Below, one piece after another: positions 1 to 5,854 of a stretch of 7,036 bases of DNA. This DNA comes from Nocardioidaceae bacterium (GTDB lineage: Bacteria; Actinomycetota; Actinomycetes; Propionibacteriales; Nocardioidaceae): the NCBI GenBank assembly GCA_013696065.1, contig JACCZJ010000130.1, positions 1 through 7,036 on the forward strand, in the 5' to 3' direction. How positions within the stretch are numbered: position 1 is the stretch's first letter; each line of letters begins with the position of its first letter. Both the position numbers and the translations under genes were made by a program. The notes beneath the pieces are model-generated. The model was given only the letters and a program-made list of their open reading frames with translations, made no database searches and had not been told where the DNA came from.

Positions 1-50
1 GTCTTACGCCACGTACGGCGACCCGGCGACCCTGAGACGAAGGAAGCCCA

Positions 51-275
51 ATGAAAAAAGACATCCACCCCGCGTACGTGGACACCGAGGTGACTTGCAC
101 CTGCGGGAACACGTTTACGACGCGCAGCACCGCCACCGAGGGCCGTGTGCATGCCGACGTGTGCTCCAACTGCCACCCCTTCTACACGGGCAAGCAAAAG
201 ATTCTCGACACCGGTGGGCGCGTCGCCCGCTTCGAGGCCCGCTATGCCAAGAAGGATGTCCAAGCAGCCAAGTAG
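51..275 (+). CDS. rpmE: 50S ribosomal protein L31 (zinc-binding form)
   Basis: This is a structural protein of the large ribosomal subunit, located near the intersubunit bridges. The 74-residue product begins MKKDIHPAYV, the usual L31 opening, and has the CxC and CxxC zinc ligands at C16, C18, C38 and C41, followed by HPFYTGKQ at 42-49. That makes it the zinc-containing (C+) type, not the zinc-free paralogue induced under zinc starvation. The length is normal. The ATG at 51 has an AAGGAAG Shine-Dalgarno at 40-46. The gene is followed by a strong terminator-like hairpin and then prfA, the usual actinobacterial neighbour. Only 50 bases upstream are visible, so its promoter and any autoregulatory L31 leader lie mostly outside the window. 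Identification is secure. Confidence 0.97.
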   Translation: MKKDIHPAYVDTEVTCTCGNTFTTRSTATEGRVHADVCSNCHPFYTGKQKILDTGGRVARFEARYAKKDVQAAK

Positions 276-283
276 CGACTCTG

Positions 284-331
284 CGGCGCCGATCCCTGCT
301 GTGCAGGTGATCGGCGCCGTTGTCTTTGTCC
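284..331 (+). terminator. Rho-independent terminator-like hairpin between rpmE and prfA
   Basis: A perfect 11-bp inverted repeat (CGGCGCCGATC at 284-294, GATCGGCGCCG at 309-319) encloses a second 5-bp stem (CCTGC 295-299 with GCAGG 303-307, loop TGT, one bulged T at 308). A T-rich tract, TTGTCTTTGTC (320-330), follows immediately. A GC-rich stem plus a T-rich tail is the classical intrinsic terminator form, although the T tract is interrupted. It begins 9 bases after the rpmE stop. Only about 30 bases separate it from the prfA start, so it may be a partial terminator that lowers prfA expression relative to rpmE rather than a full operon end. Confidence 0.75.
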
Positions 332-360
332 GTCGAGGTTCGAGACCGAAGGAGAGTGCG

Positions 361-1443
361 ATGTTCGAAGCGGTCGAGGGACTCATCGACGAGCACGCCC
401 AGCTCGAGCATGAGCTCGTTCAACCCGACGTATTCTCCGACCCGGTTCGATCGCGCACCCTCAATCAGCGGTACGCCGCTTTGACCGCCGTCGTACGCAC
501 GTATCGCGAATGGCTGGCAACCCTCGACAACCTGGGCGCAGCTCGAGAGTTGGCCCCCGAAGACCCCAGTTTTGCCGAGGAGGCCGACCACCTGGAGGAA
601 CGCCGAGTGCATCTGGAGGAGAGGTTGCGTCACCTGTTGGTCCCGCGCGACGAGACAGACGCCAAGGACGCCATCGTCGAAATCAAGGCAGGTGAGGGCG
701 GCGAGGAGTCCGCACTTTTTGCGGGCGCCCTGCTCCGGATGTACTCGCGTTATGCCGAGCGTCGGGCGTGGCAGGTCGAGATGCTCGACGAGACACTGAG
801 CGACCTCGGGGGGATCAAGAGCGCAACGGTGGCGGTCAAGGCCAAGGGCACTTCTGAGCCGGGCGAGGCCCCGTTTGCACTGCTCAAGTTCGAGGGTGGT
901 GTGCACCGCGTGCAGCGGGTCCCGGTCACGGAGTCGCAAGGCCGGATCCATACCTCGGCGGCCGGTGTCTTGGTGATGCCGGAGGCCGAGCCTGTCGACG
1001 TGTCGATCGACGAGAACGATCTGCGGATCGACGTCTTCCGCTCGTCAGGCCCCGGCGGGCAGAGCGTCAATACGACGGATTCGGCCGTGCGCATCACACA
1101 CCTTCCGACCGGCATCGTCGTCTCGTGCCAAAACGAAAAGAGCCAACTGCAAAACCGCGACCAAGCTATGCGAGTGTTGCGGTCGCGGATGCTGCAGCTC
1201 GCTCAGGAACAGGCTGACGCCGATGCCTCCGTTGCACGCCGATCCCAGGTACGCACTGTCGACCGCTCAGAACGCATCCGCACCTACAACTTCCCCGAGA
1301 ACCGCATCACCGACCACCGTGTCGGCTACAAGTCCCACAACCTCGACCAGGTTTTGGACGGCGACATCCAATCGCTCATCGACGCCTTGGTCAGCGCTGA
1401 CCTCGCAGATCGACTGGCGGCTCTCGAGTCTCCCAGCACATGA
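361..1443 (+). CDS. prfA: Peptide chain release factor 1 (RF1)
   Basis: RF1 reads UAA and UAG stop codons in the ribosomal A site and triggers hydrolysis of peptidyl-tRNA. The product is 360 residues, the same length as E. coli RF1. Visible motifs are the tripeptide anticodon PVT at 188-190 within HRVQRVPVTESQGRIHTSA (the RF1 form, not the SPF of RF2), and the catalytic GGQ at 232-234 within SSGPGGQSVNTTDSAVR. The RTYNFPENRITDHRVG block at 307-322 is also typical. The ATG at 361 was chosen because AAGGAGAG lies just upstream (349-356) and because the protein then begins MFEAVEGLIDEH, as expected. The same frame stays open upstream, but that part runs through rpmE and the hairpin. The stop overlaps the prmC start (ATGA, 1440-1443), which fits coupled translation with the enzyme that methylates RF1. 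Confidence 0.97.
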   Translation: MFEAVEGLIDEHAQLEHELVQPDVFSDPVRSRTLNQRYAALTAVVRTYREWLATLDNLGAARELAPEDPSFAEEADHLEERRVHLEERLRHLLVPRDETDAKDAIVEIKAGEGGEESALFAGALLRMYSRYAERRAWQVEMLDETLSDLGGIKSATVAVKAKGTSEPGEAPFALLKFEGGVHRVQRVPVTESQGRIHTSAAGVLVMPEAEPVDVSIDENDLRIDVFRSSGPGGQSVNTTDSAVRITHLPTGIVVSCQNEKSQLQNRDQAMRVLRSRMLQLAQEQADADASVARRSQVRTVDRSERIRTYNFPENRITDHRVGYKSHNLDQVLDGDIQSLIDALVSADLADRLAALESPST

Positions 1444-2333
1444 GCCCGGACCTGCGCCGCGAGCTCGCCGAGGCTGCCCAGCTGCTCGCCTCTGCGGGGG
1501 TGGCGTCGCCCGAGCACGACGCAGCAACCCTGTTGGCATGGATCCTCGACCTGCCGCGGAGTCGACTCAATACCCACCCGCAGCTCGATGACGGTGCCAT
1601 CACGGCCTTTCGCCATGCGGTTCGTCGCCGCGCCCAGCGAGAGCCACTGCAACACATTACCGGCTCCGCCGCGTTTCGCTACCTCGACCTCGAAGTGGGC
1701 GATGGCGTCTTCACCCCACGACCCGAGACCGAGGTGATGGCGGGCGTCGCCATCGACGAGTTGAAGCGCCTGCTATCAAGCGGCGTGCGATCTCCGCTGG
1801 CGGTCGATCTGTGCACAGGCTCCGGTGCGGTGGCCATTGCCATGGCGACTGAGGTGCCGGCGGCCCGGGTGATCGGTGTCGAGATCTCGGAGGATGCTCA
1901 CCACTTTGCCGTGCGCAATGCGACGGGCTCAGGTGTGGAGCTGAGGTTGGGTGACATTGCCGAGGCTGTCCACGACCTCACGGGTCAGGTGCATGTCGTG
2001 GCGGCCAATCCGCCGTACATCCCCCTCACCGCCTACGAGTCTGTGCAGGCCGAAGCACGTGACTTCGACCCTCCCGTAGCGTTGTGGTCAGGAGACGAAG
2101 GGCTCGACATGATCGCGGTCGTGGCCGATGTGGCTGCCCGTCTGCTTGTCGCCGGCGGGCTGGTCGCTTGCGAGCACGCCGACGTACAAGGTGAAGTCGC
2201 CCCCGCCGTCTTCGCGGCAACGGGTACGTGGACTCACGTTCGCGACAACGACGATCTGGCGGGGCGCCCACGCTTTGTCACTGCGCGCCGCGCCGCCCGC
2301 GCCGCGACCGCTGCTGGCACGATGTCCTCGTGA
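1440..2333 (+). CDS. prmC: Release factor glutamine methyltransferase
   Basis: PrmC (HemK) uses S-adenosylmethionine to N5-methylate the glutamine of the GGQ motif in release factors, which raises termination efficiency. The 297-residue product has an N-terminal helical substrate-binding domain containing REPLQHITG (68-75), then FTPRPETE (91-98). The Rossmann methyltransferase core has the SAM loop DLCTGSGAVAIA at 123-134, an acidic ribose-binding residue near E148, and the diagnostic NPPY at 190-193. The C-terminal block DLAGRPRFVTARR (272-284) matches the family. The start overlaps the prfA stop as ATGA, and the end overlaps the next gene as GTGA (2330-2333), so there is no room for separate control. 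The last dozen residues (alanine-rich, ending GTMSS) form a non-conserved tail. Confidence 0.96.
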   Translation: MSPDLRRELAEAAQLLASAGVASPEHDAATLLAWILDLPRSRLNTHPQLDDGAITAFRHAVRRRAQREPLQHITGSAAFRYLDLEVGDGVFTPRPETEVMAGVAIDELKRLLSSGVRSPLAVDLCTGSGAVAIAMATEVPAARVIGVEISEDAHHFAVRNATGSGVELRLGDIAEAVHDLTGQVHVVAANPPYIPLTAYESVQAEARDFDPPVALWSGDEGLDMIAVVADVAARLLVAGGLVACEHADVQGEVAPAVFAATGTWTHVRDNDDLAGRPRFVTARRAARAATAAGTMSS

Positions 2334-2980
2334 CCAACGTCTACTCCTGTAGCGACCCGGCGCAGCGAGCGACGGGCTTCGCGGAGGCAAAGTCGGCTTT
2401 CGCCCGCAGCGGACTTGTGGTCATCCCCACGGACACGGTCTACGGGCTTGCTACCGACGCCTTCGATCCCGCGGGTGTGCGTCGGTTGCTGCGAGCGAAA
2501 GGTCGAGGGCGCACTATGCCGATCCCCGTCCTGATCGGCAGTCGCGACACTTTGCGTGCGCTGGCCATCAACGTGAGCCCCGAGGCGCTCGAGCTCGCAG
2601 AGGCTTTCTGGCCGGGCGGCTTGACGCTCATCTGCCGGCAACAACCCAGCCTGCGATGGGATTTGGGAGACAGTCGTGGCACCGTCGCCCTGCGTATCCC
2701 AGACCATAAGGACGCCCTGGACCTCTTGGCGGACAACGGCCCGCTGGCCGTGAGCAGCGCCAATCAGACCGGACAAGCGGCCCCTTCCACGATCGATTCA
2801 GCACGGGACATGCTCGGCGAGTCCGTGGACGTGTATCTCGACGCAGGTTCGACACCCGGTCCAGAGCCGTCCACGATCATCGATGTCACCGGCGAGTCGC
2901 TGGTCGTCGTGCGAGAAGGCGTTATCAGCCTCGAACGCCTGCGCGAGGTCGTCGCGAAGGTGGAGTCAGCTGACACCTGA
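2330..2980 (+). CDS. tsaC: L-threonylcarbamoyladenylate synthase (YrdC/Sua5 family)
   Basis: This enzyme makes threonylcarbamoyl-AMP from threonine, bicarbonate and ATP, the donor for the t6A modification at position 37 of ANN-decoding tRNAs. The 216-residue product is a single YrdC domain without the Sua5 C-terminal domain. It shows VVIPTDTVYGLATDAFD (30-46), KGRGRTMPIPVLIG (57-70), FWPGGLTLI (93-101), the SSAN signature (142-145) and STIIDVTG (181-188), then REGVIS (195-200). I chose the GTG at 2330, which overlaps the prmC stop as GTGA. It gives the usual family N-terminus (a VYSCSDPAQRA-type start) and length. An in-frame upstream GTG at 2228 would add 34 arginine-rich residues lying inside prmC and is unlikely. 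Its stop overlaps the next start by one base (TGATG). The symbol could equally be sua5 or ywlC. Confidence 0.93.
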   Translation: MTNVYSCSDPAQRATGFAEAKSAFARSGLVVIPTDTVYGLATDAFDPAGVRRLLRAKGRGRTMPIPVLIGSRDTLRALAINVSPEALELAEAFWPGGLTLICRQQPSLRWDLGDSRGTVALRIPDHKDALDLLADNGPLAVSSANQTGQAAPSTIDSARDMLGESVDVYLDAGSTPGPEPSTIIDVTGESLVVVREGVISLERLREVVAKVESADT

Positions 2981-4125
2981 TGTACGAGTACCTGCTCATC
3001 TTCCTCACGGCGCTCGCGGTCACGTATGTGCTGGCCGTCCCGGCGCGCGAACTCGCGATGCGCTTTGGTGCGTTCGCCCGGGTCCGGGACCGAGACGTCC
3101 ACGAAATCCCCATTCCGTATTTCGGAGGGGTGGCGATGATGGGCGGCCTCGCCGCCGCCTATCTCGTTGCGACCCAACTGCCCTTCCTGAACAATTCGCC
3201 TGAACGCAGCCTCATTTTCGGAGACGCGCTCGCGGTGCTGCTCGGGGGAGCCTTGATCTGTCTGTTGGGCGCCGTCGACGACGTCTTCGAGTTAGACGCG
3301 CTGACCAAGCTCGCCGGGGAAATGCTTGCTGCCGGCATCGTCGTGGTGCAAGGAGTCCAGCTCTACCTCCCGTTGCCTGGCGACGAGGCCTTGGGACTCT
3401 TCTCGTTGGGCGGCTCCGAGGCGACGTTGGTCACCGTCTTCTTCATCGTCATGTCTGTCAATGCGGTGAACTTCGTCGACGGCCTCGATGGCCTGGCGGC
3501 TGGCGTCGTGGGCATCGGAGCGGTGGCCTTCTTCGTGTTCTCCGTCGCGTTGGTCGTCTTCAATCAGGCGGACAAGGCGACCACCGCCACCATGCTGACC
3601 GCCGCCCTGGCAGGTGTCTGCTTCGGCTTCCTGCCACACAATTTTTTCCCAGCCCGGATGTTCATGGGTGACTCCGGGGCACTGCTGATCGGCTTCATGT
3701 TGGCCGGTTCGGTGATCAGCCTGACCAGCCAGTTCTCAGCCGGCACACTGGAGCGCGGCATCTTCGGCGCCGATGCCAGCTTGCTGCCAACGCTGCTGCC
3801 TCTGATCCTGCCCGTCGCGGTGCTGCTCGTCCCGTTCTTGGACCTCGTGATGGCGGTCTTTCGGCGCACCCGTGCCGGTCGATCACCGTTCTCACCGGAC
3901 CGGGAACACCTCCACCACCGTCTGCTCGAGATCGGGCACTCCCAGCGGCGAGCCGTCTTGGTGATGTATCTGTGGACCGGCTTGATCGCCTTCGGTGTGG
4001 TGGTTGTGAGCCTCGTCTCGGGGTGGTGGTCAGCGCTCGGGGTGGCGACGATGGCAGCGGTTGCGCTGCTTCTCACTTTCGGCGTTCCTGGCCACCGGGG
4101 CATCATCAATTCCGACGAAGTGTGA
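2980..4125 (+). CDS. wecA: Polyprenyl-phosphate GlcNAc-1-phosphate transferase (MraY/WecA family)
   Basis: This integral membrane enzyme transfers a sugar-1-phosphate (GlcNAc-1-P in the mycobacterial homologue Rfe/WecA) from UDP-sugar to decaprenyl phosphate, the first membrane step of envelope glycan assembly such as arabinogalactan linker or teichoic-type polymers. The 381-residue product is hydrophobic, with about ten or eleven membrane segments. Family motifs are IPYFGGVAM (45-53), the magnesium-binding pair D100-D101 in AVDDVFELD, NFVDGLDGLAAG (164-175), FMGDSGALLIG (228-238) and the cytosolic histidine motif REHLHHRLLEIGHS (308-321). The histidine motif separates WecA-type from peptidoglycan MraY enzymes. 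The ATG at 2980 overlaps the preceding stop by one base. The exact sugar and glycan cannot be read from this window. By hand count 35 of the first 40 codons end in G or C, ordinary for this genome. Confidence 0.93.
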   Translation: MYEYLLIFLTALAVTYVLAVPARELAMRFGAFARVRDRDVHEIPIPYFGGVAMMGGLAAAYLVATQLPFLNNSPERSLIFGDALAVLLGGALICLLGAVDDVFELDALTKLAGEMLAAGIVVVQGVQLYLPLPGDEALGLFSLGGSEATLVTVFFIVMSVNAVNFVDGLDGLAAGVVGIGAVAFFVFSVALVVFNQADKATTATMLTAALAGVCFGFLPHNFFPARMFMGDSGALLIGFMLAGSVISLTSQFSAGTLERGIFGADASLLPTLLPLILPVAVLLVPFLDLVMAVFRRTRAGRSPFSPDREHLHHRLLEIGHSQRRAVLVMYLWTGLIAFGVVVVSLVSGWWSALGVATMAAVALLLTFGVPGHRGIINSDEV

Positions 4126-4135
4126 GACGGTTCGA

Positions 4136-4164
4136 TTGGCGCCGGCGCTCGACTTTGTGCTAAT
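4136..4164 (+). promoter_or_regulatory. Candidate sigma-A promoter of the atp operon
   Basis: A -35-like TTGGCG (4136-4141, 4 of 6 matches to TTGACA) lies 17 bp before GCTAAT (4159-4164, 4 of 6 matches to TATAAT). The second hexamer is preceded by TGT at 4156-4158, an extended -10 element. TAATTT (4161-4166) offers an alternative TANNNT-type -10 with a 19-bp spacer. The predicted start of transcription is near 4171. The site sits in the only sizeable gap of the window, between wecA and the ATP synthase genes, where an operon promoter is expected. The assignment is by consensus matching alone. Confidence 0.45.
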
Positions 4165-4172
4165 TTTCACAA

Positions 4173-4238
4173 GCGAGCGGAAGCCCTTCTCCGACCGCGA
4201 AACCACCCCGCTCCGCGCTGGCCGACCTCTGGCCAAGC
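4173..4238 (+). promoter_or_regulatory. Foldable 5' leader of the atp transcript
   Basis: Two adjacent stem-loops can be drawn. The first pairs GCGAGCGG (4173-4180) with CCGCTCCGC (4208-4216), 8 bp with one bulged C. The second pairs GCTGGCC (4217-4223) with GGCCAAGC (4231-4238), 7 bp with one bulged A and a 7-base loop. They abut at 4216/4217. The second ends directly before GAGGG (4239-4243), a good Shine-Dalgarno for the GTG at 4249. If the predicted transcript start near 4171 is right, almost the whole leader is structured. No known riboswitch is recognised, and in GC-rich DNA such stems can arise by chance. Confidence 0.35.
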
Positions 4239-4248
4239 GAGGGCCTGA

Positions 4249-4312
4249 GTGACCGAGGACGGCCGCCGCGTTGACGACCGCGAGGACTACCACTGGTGCA
4301 GCACCGTGGGGG
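4249..4312 (+). other. Probable true N-terminal coding segment of the AtpI-like gene, out of frame
   Basis: The GTG at 4249 has a GAGGG Shine-Dalgarno at 4239-4243 with 5-base spacing, much better than anything before the TTG at 4271. Read from 4249, the first 20 codons end in G or C in 19 cases and encode the charged N-terminus MTEDGRRVDDREDYHW. After about 4312 this frame loses its G/C third-position bias and the hydrophobic AtpI-like reading continues in the next frame. The switch coincides with a GGGGG run at 4308-4312. Removing one G would join both parts into a 154-residue protein through STVGLLLRTSLFP. This is an inference from codon bias and signal placement. A sequencing or assembly error or a genuine mutation could explain it. 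Confidence 0.5.
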
Positions 4313-4714
4313 TTGCTCCTTCGGACGTCCTTGTTCCCGACTCTTGTCAGCGGAGCGGTCTGCGTGCTCATATTCCTCGCTCTCGACGGCGTAGCCGGTG
4401 TGGCGGGCGCCGCCCTGGGCATGAGCCTGGTCATCGGTTTCTTTGGCCTGGGCCGGTTCGTCCTCGAACTTATGCGCGTCACCGAGGCGAGCATTTACCT
4501 CATCATCGCCCTGCTCACCTACGGGCTCCAGGTGGTGGCTCTCCTCGCGCTTTTCGCCGGCTTTCAACGCAACCCTTCGTGGGGAACTCGGATTTCCACG
4601 ACCGCGCTAGGCGTCACCGTCATCGTGTGCACGCTGGTGTGGACGACCGGTCTGGTGGTTGCAGCGCGGCGTGAGCGGACACCTCTGTACGAGCTCGCGT
4701 CGGACGACAGATGA
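4271..4714 (+). CDS. atpI: AtpI-like ATP synthase operon membrane protein
   Basis: This is a small integral membrane protein encoded at the head of the ATP synthase operon, in the position of M. tuberculosis Rv1303. AtpI proteins of this type are thought to help assemble the c-ring or support magnesium supply. They are not part of the finished enzyme. The open frame gives 147 residues with four hydrophobic segments at about 21-38, 43-64, 74-97 and 112-131, then a charged tail ending RTPLYELASDDR. Sequence conservation in this family is low, so the name rests on topology and position. The frame as given must start at a TTG (4271) with only a weak, distant GAGG, and its first 13 residues are threonine/alanine-rich and look like an out-of-frame reading. 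See the separate entry on 4249-4312 for the likely real start. The stop overlaps a following ATG as ATGA (4711-4714). Confidence 0.75.
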   Translation: MTTARTTTGAAPWGLLLRTSLFPTLVSGAVCVLIFLALDGVAGVAGAALGMSLVIGFFGLGRFVLELMRVTEASIYLIIALLTYGLQVVALLALFAGFQRNPSWGTRISTTALGVTVIVCTLVWTTGLVVAARRERTPLYELASDDR

Positions 4715-4739
4715 GCGATATGCCAACGCGTGGCGAGAC

Positions 4740-4758
4740 TGCTATTCTCCGGTGCGAC
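4740..4758 (+). promoter_or_regulatory. Candidate extended -10 promoter before the AtpZ-like gene
   Basis: TGCTATTCT (4740-4748) fits an extended -10 element, TGn followed by TATTCT, with 4 of 6 matches to TATAAT and a TANNNT pattern. The last T is 10 bases before the ATG at 4759, so transcription from it would begin around 4755 and yield an almost leaderless message. No convincing -35 hexamer is seen. No Shine-Dalgarno precedes 4759, which is what a leaderless start would look like. Promoter activity is inferred only. Confidence 0.35.
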
Positions 4759-4962
4759 ATGAGCCAACCACCCCAGCCGCGACCCTCAGGGGACCCTTGG
4801 GTCGCGTTTGGGTATCTAGTCGGAGGTGCAGCCTTCTACGGAGGTCTAGGTTGGCTGCTCGACCGATGGCTGGATACCTCATTCATGTTTGCTGTTGGGC
4901 TGTTCTTCGGTATCGGCCTTGCGATGTACCTGGTATTCAAGCTCTATTTGAACGCAGCATGA
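4759..4962 (+). CDS. atpZ: AtpZ-like small membrane protein of the ATP synthase operon
   Basis: This two-helix membrane protein belongs to the AtpZ/AtpI group (formerly 'gene 1' proteins), encoded just before the ATP synthase a subunit. It is associated with synthase assembly or with cation transport, and its exact role is not settled. From the ATG at 4759 the product is 67 residues: a proline-rich head (SQPPQPRPSGDPW), then helices at about 16-36 and 41-63 joined by LLDRWLDTS. The GDPWVAFGYLVGGAAFYGG region is the recognisable part. An in-frame ATG at 4711 (ATGA overlap with the upstream stop) would give 83 residues by translational coupling. I prefer 4759 because the extra 16 residues look like translated promoter sequence and the conserved part starts just after 4759, but both are possible. 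By hand count 40 of 67 codons end in G or C, clearly fewer than in neighbouring genes. Confidence 0.8.
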   Translation: MSQPPQPRPSGDPWVAFGYLVGGAAFYGGLGWLLDRWLDTSFMFAVGLFFGIGLAMYLVFKLYLNAA

Positions 4963-4986
4963 AACGCCGTTGTCGCGATGCACGCC

Positions 4987-5012
4987 GGCCCGTCGCCAGG
5001 GCTGACGTGGCC
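4987..5012 (+). promoter_or_regulatory. Stem-loop just upstream of the atpB ribosome binding site
   Basis: GGCCCGTCGC (4987-4996) pairs with GC, GACG and GGCC on the 3' side (5001-5012), giving 10 bp with bulged T at 5003 and 5008 and a CAGG loop. There is no T tract, so it does not look like a terminator. It ends 3 bases before GAGAGGAAAG (5016-5025), the atpB Shine-Dalgarno. It may help separate atpB translation from upstream reading or stabilise the message. Chance pairing in GC-rich DNA is a real alternative. Confidence 0.35.
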
Positions 5013-5029
5013 ACGAGAGAGGAAAGCCA

Positions 5030-5824
5030 GTGAGCGCCGCAAGCCAGGTCCTCGCCGCTGAGGGCTTCACCCCGCCGGGCCCCGGAGATTTCGAGCTACC
5101 GCCGATCTTTGGTGACAGCCTGCTGTTCACCAAGCCCGCCCTGCTGCTGGTGCTGGCGGCGCTGCTGGTCTTCGCGTTCTTCGCTGTGACGTCACGCCGG
5201 ATGGCGATGGTGCCGTCCAAGGCGCAGTATGCCGGCGAGGAGGCCTACGGCTTCGTACGCAACGGAATCGCCCGAGACATCATCGGCTCCCATGACTTCA
5301 TGAAGTTCGTGCCGCTCCTCGTGGCCATGTTCTTCTTTATCCTGCTCAACAACGTCTTCGGGATCATCCCGTTCATTCAGTTCCCGACCTTCTCGCGGGT
5401 GAGCTTCGCCTACGCCCTCGCTGGGCTCGTCTGGGTCATCTACAACGGAATCGGGATTTGGAAGCACGGTTTCTTCGGATACCTCAAGCACGTGACTGTC
5501 CCAGCCGGAATCAGCGGCCCCATCTTGGTGCTGATCGTCCCGTTGGAGTTCTTTTCCACGGTCATCGTTCGTCCGGCCACCTTGGCGCTGCGGTTGTTCG
5601 CCAACATGTTCGCTGGTCACCTCTTGTTGATCCTCTTCACCCTGGGCGCCGAGTATCTCGTGTTCGAGGCAGGCAAAGCGTTATACACCCCCGTCGGTGT
5701 GCTGGCCTTCATCTTGGCGATTGCGATCAGCTTCTTGGAGCTGCTGGTGCAGTTCCTCCAGGCATACGTCTTCACCCTTCTCACCGCCATGTACATCTCC
5801 GGCGCCCTCGCCGAGGAACACTGA
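5030..5824 (+). CDS. atpB: F1Fo ATP synthase subunit a
   Basis: Subunit a forms the two half-channels through which protons enter and leave the rotating c-ring in the membrane. The product is 264 residues with about six membrane segments. The essential arginine is R188 in ATLALRLFANMFAGH (183-197), which matches E. coli R210, and Q244 in QFLQAYVFTLLTAMYI corresponds to E. coli Q252. FILLNNVFGIIPF (103-115) is also typical. The N-terminus, with EGFTPPGPGDFELPPIFG (11-28), is the usual actinobacterial form. Translation starts at GTG 5030, preceded by a strong GAGAGGAAAG (5016-5025). It lies 67 bases after the AtpZ-like gene and 30 before atpE, inside one operon. Confidence 0.97.
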   Translation: MSAASQVLAAEGFTPPGPGDFELPPIFGDSLLFTKPALLLVLAALLVFAFFAVTSRRMAMVPSKAQYAGEEAYGFVRNGIARDIIGSHDFMKFVPLLVAMFFFILLNNVFGIIPFIQFPTFSRVSFAYALAGLVWVIYNGIGIWKHGFFGYLKHVTVPAGISGPILVLIVPLEFFSTVIVRPATLALRLFANMFAGHLLLILFTLGAEYLVFEAGKALYTPVGVLAFILAIAISFLELLVQFLQAYVFTLLTAMYISGALAEEH

Positions 5825-5854
5825 TCCGACAACCCCACCGAAAGGAAAGTAGCC

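Noticed and set aside
145..360. Upstream in-frame extension of prfA to a GTG at 145
   Set aside because: It would run through most of rpmE and the terminator-like hairpin. The ATG at 361 has a clear ribosome binding site and gives the exact usual RF1 length.
115..951. A 278-codon open frame on the minus strand across rpmE and prfA
   Set aside because: It is antisense to two certain genes, has an arginine/leucine-rich composition typical of GC-rich shadow frames, shows no family motif, and its high-GC codon pattern follows from prfA.
2228..2329. Upstream GTG start for the threonylcarbamoyl-AMP synthase gene
   Set aside because: It adds 34 arginine-rich residues encoded inside prmC and absent from the known family N-terminus. 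The GTGA junction at 2330 fits the other junctions.
4139..4148. GCGCCGGCGC palindrome as a terminator for wecA
   Set aside because: A perfect palindrome without a loop leaves only about 3 bp once a minimal loop is allowed, and no T run follows. It lies in the spacer of the candidate promoter.
4659..5033. A 124-codon plus-strand frame overlapping the AtpI-like and AtpZ-like genes
   Set aside because: It covers coding and intergenic sequence of better-supported genes, has no hydrophobic or conserved segments, and is very arginine-rich, as expected for a shadow frame.
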